From Planctomycetota bacterium (GTDB lineage: Bacteria; Planctomycetota; Phycisphaerae; UBA1845), in assembly GCA_029558835.1 (NCBI GenBank), contig JAKQDH010000202.1, positions 1 to 64,000 of the forward strand: a stretch of 64,000 bases of DNA, in the 5' to 3' direction. A program made the translations under genes and the position numbers. Under the pieces are notes generated by a model, which was given only the letters and a program-made list of their open reading frames with translations, made no database searches and had not been told where the DNA came from. Positions 52,309 through 61,900 of the stretch are shown here, one piece after another (position 1 is the first letter of the stretch; the number at the start of each line of letters is the position of its first letter).

Positions 52309-55257
52309 CTACAGCGTCTTAAGATACTCAATCAGGTCGTTCAACTGATCCTTCGTCATATCGTTCGTGACGCCATGCGTGTCGTGGGGGTTGAAGCGCG
52401 TCCAGATTTCCTCGAGCGTCTCGGCAATCCCATTGTGAAGATACGGCGCGGAATCGTAGATGTTATTCAGATGCGGCACGTCGAACTTCCCGGTCCGGTC
52501 AAGCCACATTCGCGTACCCACATCTCGCTGCGTCCGGTCCGTGTACAAGGGCACGGGGTGGCACGTGGCGCACCGGTTCTCTACCGGGATCAGCCGACCA
52601 TCGTTACCGGCTTCCCGTTCGAAGAGCAGCTTGCCCCGCCGCTGCGCCGGCGTCAGTTCAGCACCCACCGCACGATACCGATTCGGCGGCCGGGGTATCG
52701 TGCAGATGTACGCGTCCACCGCCGCCAGCTCCTCCGGGGTGAACGGGTCAATCCGGGTGAAGAAAACCGCCAGCCGCGCCCCGCATTGGCGCTGCAAGCT
52801 GGGATTCGTACCCTCCCATTTGAACGGCGCGGTATCGAGGATGCCGCGCAGCGTGCGGTTGTCGACCGGGCTCACGCCGATCCCGTCCGGCTCAATGTCA
52901 TACGTCACGCCGTCGACGTGCCCGTCCGGATGACACGAATGACAGGAAAACTGCCGCCGGAACGTGATGTCCGCGCTGTGGAACAGGCGTTCTCCATAGC
53001 GCACCTTCGTAATCTCCCGCGGCCCGCCCAGATCAATGCGGCCCACGGCCTCCAGGCGCCCGAGGTCAATGACCGTCAGCGAATCGTCCAGCGCGTTGGC
53101 CACGTAGGCCCTCTTCCCATCCGGCGCGCAGATAATCCCGCGCGGACTCGCCGGCGTCGGAATGTGCTTCACCACGAACTCGGTGGCCTTGCCCATGTGG
53201 TTGGGCAGCACGTGCTCGCGTTCAGCCGGCGTCGCACGCTGCAGCAACTCAAGGAGCTTCGCCACGTCCACCACGGCCACCCGGTCGGAACCGCTGCTGG
53301 TCACCAGTGCGTACCTGCCGTCCGGTGTACAGGCGACGTCGGCCGCGTCCGGAAACGATTGATCCGGCTCATCCAGCAGGACCTGGTCCACGCGTCCGTC
53401 GCGCCAGAGAATCCCCAGCCCGTTCGTGATTGTCCACCCCTGCACCAGACGCGTCATCGGCACCAGGCTTTTCGTGCGGTTCAAAGTGACCAGCGCGAAG
53501 TCGCCGCTGGGGTGCCACGCGATCCCCTGCATCAGGTTGGCACCGGGCACCGCCACCCGCGCCTGCACGGTCCCACGCTCCGCGTCCAGCAAGGTGATCT
53601 CGGAGACCGGCGGCGCCCGGAACGGCACGAACCGCGACAGCGCATTCGTGGCCGCCAGCACCTTCCCATCCGGACTCAGTGCCAGCGACCAGGGGCTCCG
53701 ACTGGCAGCCAGCCGTTTGGCCTCCCGTTGCACTCCCGCGTCAATGACAGAGATAGTGTCCGACCACGTATTCAACACGTATACAGAGTTGCCGGCCGCA
53801 TCGGTCAGCACACCGTGCGGCTCGTCACCGACGGCAACCACGCGCGTCACCGCGCGGCTCCGCGTATCGATCACGGCCAGCGTATCGTCAAGCCGGAGCG
53901 TCACATACGCCCGCGTTCCGTCGGGGTGGAAGGCAACGTCCATCGGCTGCCCCCCCGTCGCAACCTCCGCCAGGACCGCGCCGGTGGCCGCATCGACAAC
54001 CAGCACCGCGTCAGCGGCCTCACAGGCGACGTACAGCTCCCGACCATCGGGCGACAGGGCAAGGTTGACGGGCGTCCGGTAGCGAAGCCCCGCCTTCGCC
54101 TGCGGCAGGCGCGTGGGGTGCGCGATCATCACCCAGGCAGCAGCCGCATCAAAGGCCTTGCCGTGGGCGTTCTCATGGCACGCCCGGCAGCTTTCCGGGG
54201 TGGGAAGCACCAGACCGGAACGCCGGGCGGCCTGGCGATCACGCATGATCGCCTCCGGCCAGTACGCACTACCCGCCCCGTGGCAACTCTCACACTGTAC
54301 GCCCTCACGCACGCAGAAACCCTTCTCCAACCGTCGCCCGTCCTCACCGGCTGCCGTCGCATGGCAGCGCAGGCACTTCGTCTCGTTCTGGGGATCACCG
54401 CTGACTCCCTCACGCCGGGCCATTTCACACCCGGCGGCCGTGCCCAACACCGCAAAAGCACGGGCATGTCTGCTGACGCGCCAGCGGCTGAACTGATAAC
54501 CCATCTGCGGCCCGTCATGGCAGCCCCCGCAAACCGCCACGCCCGTATAACGCTGCTCGTCTACGGAGTTCGACGCCGTGCCCGCCCCCCCGGGCGGGTC
54601 GGCGCCACTTCCCGCCCCGCCCCGCGCCGGCGTGGGATGCCTCGGACTCACCGCCTGCCCACGGGTACCGGCCGGCACGGGGTGGGCGATCTTCTCCACG
54701 GCCGGCGCGTAGGCGAAGTCGGCCGACCCCAGCACCGCCACGTGCGAGCCCTTCACGTTGTGGCACAACATGCAGGCACGTTCGTCCGGCATCATCAACC
54801 CCGCGCGGAGCGCACGCTCCCGGTCCCTCATGACCTCGGCCGTGCCGTACTCGCTGCCCGCACCGTGGCAGCGCTCACACTGCACTCCGTCGCCGATGCG
54901 GAACCCCTCCTCCCGCTCCCAGCCCTCGGCGTCCGCCGCCGTGGCATGGCAACCCAGGCACATGCGCGACTTCTGCGGTTCCTCCGGGATGCCGCTGACC
55001 CGGGCAATGGCCTTCGCCTGCGGACTCCACAATGCCGCATACGCCGCCGCATGCTTCGACACCCGCCACTTGCTGAACTGATGCCCCGCCTTCTGATCGC
55101 CGTGGCACCCCGCACACACGCTCACGCCGACGTACACGGGATGCCGGTCGCTCACACCGGTTCCGCTCGCCCAGGCGACGGCGACGCCGCCCGCCAGCCA
55201 TGCCAGCCCCAGCATGACCAATCCCACCCCCATGCGTGAAGAGCTGCGTCGCTGCAC
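52309..55257 (-). CDS. Decaheme cytochrome c with YVTN beta-propeller
   Basis: 982 residues, exported. Ten CxxCH motifs are visible. Eight lie in two tandem tetraheme modules resembling cytochrome c554 (KWRVSKHAAAY and RWRVSRHARAF mark each). Their first Cys are at 48/100/127/162 and 243/295/322/357, so the spacing is identical in both. A YVTN-type propeller follows (LALSPDGRELYVACEAADAV onward, about 395-750). The last two hemes, CHSCH (about 771) and CATCH (about 894), lie in a diheme-peroxidase-like C-terminal part with HNGIAETLEEIWTRFNPHDT. GTG 55257 is chosen because GGGAGG lies six bases upstream; GTG 55278 would overlap the previous stop. Likely role: periplasmic electron transfer or oxidation of an unknown substrate. 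Confidence 0.9.
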   Translation of the reverse strand: MQRRSSSRMGVGLVMLGLAWLAGGVAVAWASGTGVSDRHPVYVGVSVCAGCHGDQKAGHQFSKWRVSKHAAAYAALWSPQAKAIARVSGIPEEPQKSRMCLGCHATAADAEGWEREEGFRIGDGVQCERCHGAGSEYGTAEVMRDRERALRAGLMMPDERACMLCHNVKGSHVAVLGSADFAYAPAVEKIAHPVPAGTRGQAVSPRHPTPARGGAGSGADPPGGAGTASNSVDEQRYTGVAVCGGCHDGPQMGYQFSRWRVSRHARAFAVLGTAAGCEMARREGVSGDPQNETKCLRCHATAAGEDGRRLEKGFCVREGVQCESCHGAGSAYWPEAIMRDRQAARRSGLVLPTPESCRACHENAHGKAFDAAAAWVMIAHPTRLPQAKAGLRYRTPVNLALSPDGRELYVACEAADAVLVVDAATGAVLAEVATGGQPMDVAFHPDGTRAYVTLRLDDTLAVIDTRSRAVTRVVAVGDEPHGVLTDAAGNSVYVLNTWSDTISVIDAGVQREAKRLAASRSPWSLALSPDGKVLAATNALSRFVPFRAPPVSEITLLDAERGTVQARVAVPGANLMQGIAWHPSGDFALVTLNRTKSLVPMTRLVQGWTITNGLGILWRDGRVDQVLLDEPDQSFPDAADVACTPDGRYALVTSSGSDRVAVVDVAKLLELLQRATPAEREHVLPNHMGKATEFVVKHIPTPASPRGIICAPDGKRAYVANALDDSLTVIDLGRLEAVGRIDLGGPREITKVRYGERLFHSADITFRRQFSCHSCHPDGHVDGVTYDIEPDGIGVSPVDNRTLRGILDTAPFKWEGTNPSLQRQCGARLAVFFTRIDPFTPEELAAVDAYICTIPRPPNRYRAVGAELTPAQRRGKLLFEREAGNDGRLIPVENRCATCHPVPLYTDRTQRDVGTRMWLDRTGKFDVPHLNNIYDSAPYLHNGIAETLEEIWTRFNPHDTHGVTNDMTKDQLNDLIEYLKTL

Positions 55258-55274
55258 CCGCCACCTCCCGGTCG

Positions 55275-56936
55275 TCACTCGCCAGAGCCGCGCGCCGGGC
55301 CCTGTTGGCGCTTCGCCACCAGCTCCAGCGTCTGATTCACCGCCACCTTCTTCGCCACGGTCACTTCCCCATCGGGCCAGCGCACCGCCACCTCGTCGAC
55401 TTGCAGCGCCGACCCCAGCCCGAAGTTCGGCCGGGCGTCACCCTGCGACAGGTAACCCATTACGCCACTCACCTCCTGCACCATCCCCATCCCGTTGGCC
55501 GTAACCGTTACCCGCGCCCCCAGTGCCTCCATCTTCGTATCCGCCCGTCGCGGGACAACTTTCAGCCACCTACTGCCGTTTCCGCCGTTATTACGCAGCA
55601 GCTTCGCCGGCCCGTTGAGGTTCATGACCAGAATGTCCGTGTCGCCGTCGTTGTCGTAGTCGGCAAACGCCGCCCCCCGACCCACGTACTTCTCCCGGAA
55701 GTACGGACCCGACTGGTCCGCCACGTCCACGAACCTCCCCTTCCCGTCGTTGCGCAGGAGCACGTCTTCCTCGGCGTACTCATGATGCGCGTCGCCGTTA
55801 GCGACGAATATGTCCAAGTACCCATCGTTGTCATAATCGATCAGACCACCGCCCCAACCGGTGTACTGCCCACACGCGACGGCCACGTTGCTTGGTGCCG
55901 TCACGTCCACGAACGTCTTTCCCTCGTTCAGCAGCAGGCAGCCGTACCCCATATCCGGGATGAACACATCGAGAAACCCATTGCGATCCACGTCGCCGAT
56001 CACCGGCCCCATTGACGATGCCCCCTGGCCACCCTCGCCAAACGCCAGCCCCCAGACCAGGGCCTGCTCGGTGAAATGGCCCTTGCCGTCATTCACAAAG
56101 TAGCAATTGGGCGTCGCGTCGTTGCTCACGTAAATGTCCAGGTAGCCGTCGTCGTTCAGGTCCGTGGCCACCGCACTCATCGCCCGGCCATCTGGGAAGT
56201 ACACACCGGCCTCCCGGGTCACGTCGCTGAATGTTCCGTCGCCATTGTTGCGATAAAGGCAGTCCGGCTGCGCCTTGTAGCTCAGCGGGCCGGGGTACCC
56301 GGCCGCCGGGTAGTAGTCGCGGAACTTCCCGGCGTCGTACTCCAGGTAGTTGGCCACGTAAACATCGAGGTCCCCATCCCGGTCGTAGTCCAGCCACGGT
56401 GCCGACAGGCTCCAGCGCGCGTCGTCCAGGCCGGCAGCCTGCGACACATCCGTAAACGTACCGTCGCCGTTGTTGCGGTAAAGCACATTGGGCCCGTAGT
56501 TCAAGACGTACAGGTCCAGGTCGCCGTCGTTGTCATAGTCGGCCGCCGAAGCACCCATGCCGTAGTGCTCCGCGTCGCCCACCCCGGCCGCGGTCGTCAC
56601 GTCCGTGAACGTGCCGTCGCCGTCGTTCCGGTACAACGCGTTCGACAGCTTGCCGCGGAGGTCGCGGCCCAGGTTGTCGCTGACCTCCCGCAGCCAGCAG
56701 CCGTTCACGAGGTAGAGGTCGAGATAACCGTCGCCGTTGTAGTCGAAGAACGCGCAGCCCGGCCCCGAGCCCTCGACGATGTTACTCAGGTTGTGGTCGC
56801 CGAAACTATGCTTGAACCGAATGCCGGCCTGCTCAGTCACATCCGTGAAGGTAGGAAGCACTGCCTCAGCCGCGCCGGCACCGGCAACCAGCGCACCCAG
56901 CGTGAACATCCAACGAAGGTGCCGCACCTTACTCAT
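55275..56936 (-). CDS. CRTAC1-like protein: FG-GAP repeats plus ASPIC/UnbV
   Basis: 553 residues, signal peptide then FTDVTEQAGIRFKHSFGDHN, the standard N-terminus of CRTAC1-type proteins. Seven or more VCBS/FG-GAP repeats with Ca-binding DxDxDG loops follow (DYNGDGYLDLYLV, DYDNDGDLDLYVL, DYDRDGDLDVYVA), predicted to form a beta-propeller. The C-terminal UnbV domain includes GARVTVTANGMGMVQEV and PNFGLGSALQVDEVAVRWPD. Such proteins are exported and bind Ca; their molecular function is poorly known. Its start overlaps the HzsA-like gene's stop as ATGA, and its stop precedes the decaheme gene by 17 bases. Confidence 0.92.
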   Translation of the reverse strand: MSKVRHLRWMFTLGALVAGAGAAEAVLPTFTDVTEQAGIRFKHSFGDHNLSNIVEGSGPGCAFFDYNGDGYLDLYLVNGCWLREVSDNLGRDLRGKLSNALYRNDGDGTFTDVTTAAGVGDAEHYGMGASAADYDNDGDLDLYVLNYGPNVLYRNNGDGTFTDVSQAAGLDDARWSLSAPWLDYDRDGDLDVYVANYLEYDAGKFRDYYPAAGYPGPLSYKAQPDCLYRNNGDGTFSDVTREAGVYFPDGRAMSAVATDLNDDGYLDIYVSNDATPNCYFVNDGKGHFTEQALVWGLAFGEGGQGASSMGPVIGDVDRNGFLDVFIPDMGYGCLLLNEGKTFVDVTAPSNVAVACGQYTGWGGGLIDYDNDGYLDIFVANGDAHHEYAEEDVLLRNDGKGRFVDVADQSGPYFREKYVGRGAAFADYDNDGDTDILVMNLNGPAKLLRNNGGNGSRWLKVVPRRADTKMEALGARVTVTANGMGMVQEVSGVMGYLSQGDARPNFGLGSALQVDEVAVRWPDGEVTVAKKVAVNQTLELVAKRQQGPARGSGE

Positions 56937-58957
56937 CGGTGTCCCTCCCCTCCGTTGTCAGCCGCGGGCGACGGCGGTGGCGTACCGCCGAGAGACTGAC
57001 CCGCACTCCAGCACGCACCAAGGTCAACCCACTCGATAATCGTCAGCTTCTCCTCGGGCGTCAGCGGCGCCGCACCGGGCGGCGGACACACGCCGCTCGG
57101 CCCGCCGCAGCCGAAGGATGCATCCCAGGGGCGCGACGTGTTGCGCCCGAGGATGCGCCAGACCAGCGGACTGCTGCGGGCCTCGCCGGGAGTAAGGTAC
57201 CTGCTGCGCACGCCCGTGTCGCCGGCCCCGACACCATCCTGTACAGCCAACAGGCTGAGATAAGCTCGATTGAACGCCTCCACCGGGTCCGCACGCAGGT
57301 CCAGTCCGCTGGACGCGTCGTTATGGCAGCCGGCACACTTGCCGTTTACAATCAGCATCATGTCGCGCTGGAAGCTTACCGAGCGCCGGCGCTCCGGCGG
57401 CAACGTCAGCCTCGGCGCCGGCTGCGACAGCGCCGCCACGAAGCGGTTCTCCGGCGCCAACTCAGGATCCTCATGGCAACCGATGCACCCCCGCGACTCC
57501 TTGGGCTTCACCCAGATCCAGCCGCAGCTCTGCAACGCCAGCCCGTCTTCGTCGAGAACTTGAAGCTGAATAGGCGTATCCGCCGGCACCTCAATCTGAA
57601 ACGATCCATCCTCCTCCACCGCGACAACGCCCAACAGACGCCTGGCGGCCATTCCGGGAAGCGCGTCCGTGCGCGCGCCGGGGCCGCCGAGCGCACCGTT
57701 CGGCCGCGCACCAAAATACGCCCCCGCATCCGTCGCCGGCACAGCAAGACCCTCGATAACCCGCAACTGCCGCAGCACTCCCGGCCGCAGGTGGGCCTGG
57801 ACCTGCGGCTCACTTTGGTACGCATTGAGGCAATACAGCTTACCCGTCGCGTACTCCTCATTCACCACGCTCGACCGCCCGTCGGCTTCGGGCCTCGGTG
57901 CCAGCACGCGCGCGTGCACGTCGTGCCACGCCGGATCATCGAAGACAGTCTGCACGGCCCCTGTACGTGGATTATAGCGGCACAGACCGTGCGTTCCCTC
58001 CCGGCCTGCCGGCCGGCGCGCGACCAGTACCTCGCCGTCACGCAGTGGCGCCGGCGAGTGGTACACCCACGCCGGATCATTAGTGAGCTTGCGGTACGAG
58101 TACAACGGTCGCCGCTGCGTCACGGCCGCAAGCTGCCCCGCACCGTCCCAGTCGACGCGGTCCGCTTCCACGAAGATCACGAGCCCCTCCCTCGTCGCGC
58201 AGGGCATCTGCTTGATGCGCGCCCCCTGCGTACCAGCGTAGAAGGCATAGTCGGTCCCGTCGGTGTTGATGTCGAAAAGCGCCACCCTTCCTTCATAGCC
58301 GCGGCGGAGGTCCATGCGCTGCCAACTGGCCAGCAGCACGCGCCCGTCCTGCATAAGAAACGGATCGAGGTCATCGCTGAGATTAAAGGTCAGTCGGCGC
58401 AGCCCGCTGCCGTCAAGCTTGCAGCTATAGATGCTCGTCGCGGTGCTGGCCCCATACTCGTTCATTTCTCCGGCCGCATCGCTCACAAACATGATCTGGT
58501 ACCACGGCTCGTTGGAAACGATCGTATACAGCGTCGCCTGGTACGCGGGGCTGCGGCAGTTGCCGGCGTTGCGGGTAATCTGCCGCACACCCGTGCCGTC
58601 CATCTGCATCTCCCAGATATCCCACGCATCGCCGGCATGGCGCTTACCCGCAAACAGGAGGCGCTGCCCGTCGAACGAAACGTCCGCGCCGCATGCACTC
58701 TGGAAATCGCCGCTGAGCAGGTGCAGCCCACCCTCCGGATCGAGGCGGACCAGGCGCCCACCCTCCCCGTAATCCTGCGGCAGCGCGCCCCCCGCGCGAC
58801 CCCCGGTTCGCTCCTTCTCCGGTGCCACCGGCAACTGCGTGAACACGATGGGCACCCCCGGCACTCCCGGCTCCGCCGCGCTCGCGGCAGCAAGGCTCGC
58901 CGCAACCGCGAGCATCGCTCCCACCACCGGCGGAGAGATTCGCCCTGCATCGCTCAT
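56933..58957 (-). CDS. HzsA-related diheme beta-propeller protein
   Basis: 674 residues with a signal peptide. An N-terminal WD40/TolB-like propeller (VSFDGQRLLFAGKR, DIWEMQMDGTGVRQITRN, about 65-345) is followed by a middle domain ending in SCGWIWVKPKESRGCIGCHE, with heme motif CIGCH at 491-495. A second, CAGCH, lies at 541-545. This layout (propeller, heme, heme) and the sequence around the first heme resemble the alpha subunit of hydrazine synthase (HZS alpha middle domain). The residue four after the CIGCH His is Glu (CIGCHEDPE); as I recall, the anammox enzyme has a Tyr heme ligand there, so the same chemistry is not implied. Both gene ends overlap neighbours as ATGA. Confidence 0.82.
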   Translation of the reverse strand: MSDAGRISPPVVGAMLAVAASLAAASAAEPGVPGVPIVFTQLPVAPEKERTGGRAGGALPQDYGEGGRLVRLDPEGGLHLLSGDFQSACGADVSFDGQRLLFAGKRHAGDAWDIWEMQMDGTGVRQITRNAGNCRSPAYQATLYTIVSNEPWYQIMFVSDAAGEMNEYGASTATSIYSCKLDGSGLRRLTFNLSDDLDPFLMQDGRVLLASWQRMDLRRGYEGRVALFDINTDGTDYAFYAGTQGARIKQMPCATREGLVIFVEADRVDWDGAGQLAAVTQRRPLYSYRKLTNDPAWVYHSPAPLRDGEVLVARRPAGREGTHGLCRYNPRTGAVQTVFDDPAWHDVHARVLAPRPEADGRSSVVNEEYATGKLYCLNAYQSEPQVQAHLRPGVLRQLRVIEGLAVPATDAGAYFGARPNGALGGPGARTDALPGMAARRLLGVVAVEEDGSFQIEVPADTPIQLQVLDEDGLALQSCGWIWVKPKESRGCIGCHEDPELAPENRFVAALSQPAPRLTLPPERRRSVSFQRDMMLIVNGKCAGCHNDASSGLDLRADPVEAFNRAYLSLLAVQDGVGAGDTGVRSRYLTPGEARSSPLVWRILGRNTSRPWDASFGCGGPSGVCPPPGAAPLTPEEKLTIIEWVDLGACWSAGQSLGGTPPPSPAADNGGEGHR

Positions 58958-61900
58958 GGCTGCGCATCCGTGTTCGGCACTCGCCCGGGTTCGGTTTGCA
59001 GCCGACCCACTGTGCAGCGTGCCGGCCGCGTGTTGTATTCACGCAGGTAGGCCTGGTGCGCCGCTGTGTCCGGGTAGTGCTCCGTGTCCGGGTACGGATA
59101 GCTGCTCATCCCGTGAAACGGCAGCGGCGTAACACTCTCGGAGCACTTCGTGTTCAGATCGCCGTCCTTCACCCACCCATTCGCGTAGAATATGTAGTCG
59201 CGACTCCACCCGGGCGGCAGCGCCGGCACCCCGGCCGCGTCAAACTCGAGCAGCAGCTCATCGCCCGACGTGAATATCACGTACCGATCGTCCGGCGCCC
59301 GCAGCAGCTCCTCCACGGGACCATAGCGCGTATACATCCCCGGCGCCGGGTCCCACGAGCCCGTCTCGCTCACGTCGTCGTAGTCAAACCGCTCGAACCC
59401 GAAAGCGTCGGCCTGCATCCGTGAGAAGCCCCGGTAGTGGAGCTGCGCCCGGGCGACCGGCAACTCCGTCTGCCGGCAGCGCCCCGGCTCATCACGGGTG
59501 CCCACGAAAATGCGGTCGAAATATACACACATATTCGTGGCCAGCCGGACGTGGAAATCGCCCCCTGCGAACTGTCCACTGAGGTCCACGGGGACGATGA
59601 GCCCCTTACTGGTGGGCAGTCCTACTGACTCGATGGCCGTGCGCCAGACGCCGTTTGCGTCGCGTACCTGCAAGCTCAGCGGCGCGCTCGCGTACCGCGG
59701 ATCCTGGGCGATCGCGATCACCGCGCTGGACTCCGACCAGTAGATCCAACTATCAAGGAACAGGATGATGCGCTCCGCCCCGCGCAGGTCACCAAAGTCC
59801 AGCGTCAGGCTGTGCGGCTCGGCCAGTCCTTCATAGGCCGTCACCGGGAACACCGGGCAGCGCTCATCGTGTTCGAGAATCAACGGGCGCACGTCCTTAC
59901 CATCCTGGTCGACGGCGGTCACCGGCGGCCGGGCGTCTGCGATCGCATAGAACCGATCCTCGGGAAACGGCGGGGTCGTGAAGTACTCGTTCGGAATGAT
60001 CTCCAGATTCTGCGGATGGTCGATGACGCGCAGCGTAATCTGATCGGCAAACGTGATCTCGCGCAGCTCCTCCGTCAGGCGTAACTGATATACGCCGTCG
60101 CGAGAAACTAGCTGCGTCCCCGTTATGCGGGTCAGCTCCGTGCAGTCCGGCTGATAGTACACGCCCGGCGCCATGGGCACGCCCAGCGGCCCGATCCCGA
60201 GAATCTCGTTGACCAGCTTGAAGCCGCTGCCGTCCCAGGCATACAGAAACGCACACGATGCCGAGACCTTGACGTACTCCTCGACGGTGAGCACCGCGTC
60301 GATCGGCGGGCGGATGACGTTCTGCGCGACCCCGTTGGGCCACGTCACGCGCACCACGTCGACCTGCGTCAGATCACCCAAACCGAAGTGCAGCGGCCCC
60401 TCGGTGTACGCCTGCTTCTGATAATACCCCGGCGCCGCGACCTCCACCGTCGCCCCGATACCGCTGCGGTTGACCTTCTTGCCCGCCAGTCGCACGCCCA
60501 GCCAGTGCCGCTTGGGGCTTTCGTTCCGCAGCACCAGCGGGCCCCTGTCCAGCGTGTGGACGACCAAGTCCATGTCGCCGTCCCCGTCAAGGTCCCCCGC
60601 CGCAACGTCGGCCACCCAGCTAAACCCGTCGTGAGCACCGGCCCCCAGGTCGAGTGGCGTTGATGCACCCGCGAACCGCCCCGGCCCAGTTCCGGCCAGC
60701 ACCCGCAATGCCCCGCCCTCATGCACGAGAAGGTCGCTCCAGCCGTCGTTGTTGCAGTCCACCACCTGCATCAGACCCAGCAAGCGCAAGTCGCCGAGGT
60801 CAATCGCCTCTCCCTGAAACCGTGCCTTGCCATCGTTCACGTACAGGCGCAAATGAGGCTCGCAGGCGGAGCAGCCTGTCGTCACTAAGTCGAGATTACC
60901 ATCCCGATTGAAATCCCCGACTGCCACATCGGCTATGCTGTCATCCAACGGCGGCGAGAACCCACCGCCTGCCACCAGCTTCCCAAGCCGCGCATTCACA
61001 AGCAGCCTTGACGGTGCACCCTCGTTGCCGATGAAAAGATCCACGTCGTGGTCACCTTCAAAGTCTGCTGCCACCACAGCACGGGTCTTATCGAGTCCGT
61101 CCAGCAGCCCGGCCGCATCCGTACAATCCGCAAACGTCCCGTCGCCATTGTTGCGCAGCAGCGTATTGAACTGCCCCGGGAAGTCGTCCGGTATCCGCAC
61201 CTCGCTCGGTCGCTCCTCCTTCGGTTCTGGGAACTCGATGTAGTTGGCCACAAAAATGTCCAAATCGTTATCGTGGTCGTAATCGACAAACGCAGCCGCC
61301 GCGCCGTACTGCGGCTCGTTCGCCCGGGCAGCCTCGGAGACATCCTCGAATGTCCCGTCGCCTTTGTTACGGTAGAGCACGTTAGGACCGCAGTTCACTA
61401 CGTACAGATCGAGGTCGCCGTCATTGTCGTAGTCGCCGAAGATCGCGCCCGTTCCCATCCCGCGATCCCCGACAGCGGCCCGCGCCGTTACGTCCACAAA
61501 TGTTCCGTCCGCGCGGTTTTCATACAGCACGTTGGCCGATCGCTCGGGTTCATCAGAGCAGTTGACGACATAGATATCCAGATCGCCGTCCTCATCGAAG
61601 TCCGCGAGCGTAACTGCATTACCCTCCCATGGCACGTGGTAATTACGCAGATGCTCCCGTGTATCGCTGCCTGGTAACGGAATGTAGGACGACATGATCT
61701 GCCGCACAGCCGGCCCATACGTCCCCGGCTTCGGCAGCCCAACGTCGTCCGTCACCTCGACGAAGCGAGTCTGCGTGTCGAGCGCCGGGGCAGCGGTCGC
61801 AACGGCCGACGCCACCTCGAGGATGTACGTGTACCTGCTCCGCTCCAGCGCCTCGGCCGTCTTCTCGGCCTCGGAGACGGTGTCCTTGACGCGATCGTAG

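Noticed and set aside
52168-55239. A 1023-residue open frame on the plus strand
   Set aside because: It is antisense to the decaheme gene, whose ten CxxCH motifs and propeller repeats are clearly real. The plus-strand product is Arg/His/Pro-rich and matches nothing.
56939-59050. A 703-residue open frame on the plus strand
   Set aside because: It lies opposite the HzsA-related gene with its heme motifs and ATGA junctions. Low-complexity basic composition; a GC-driven shadow.
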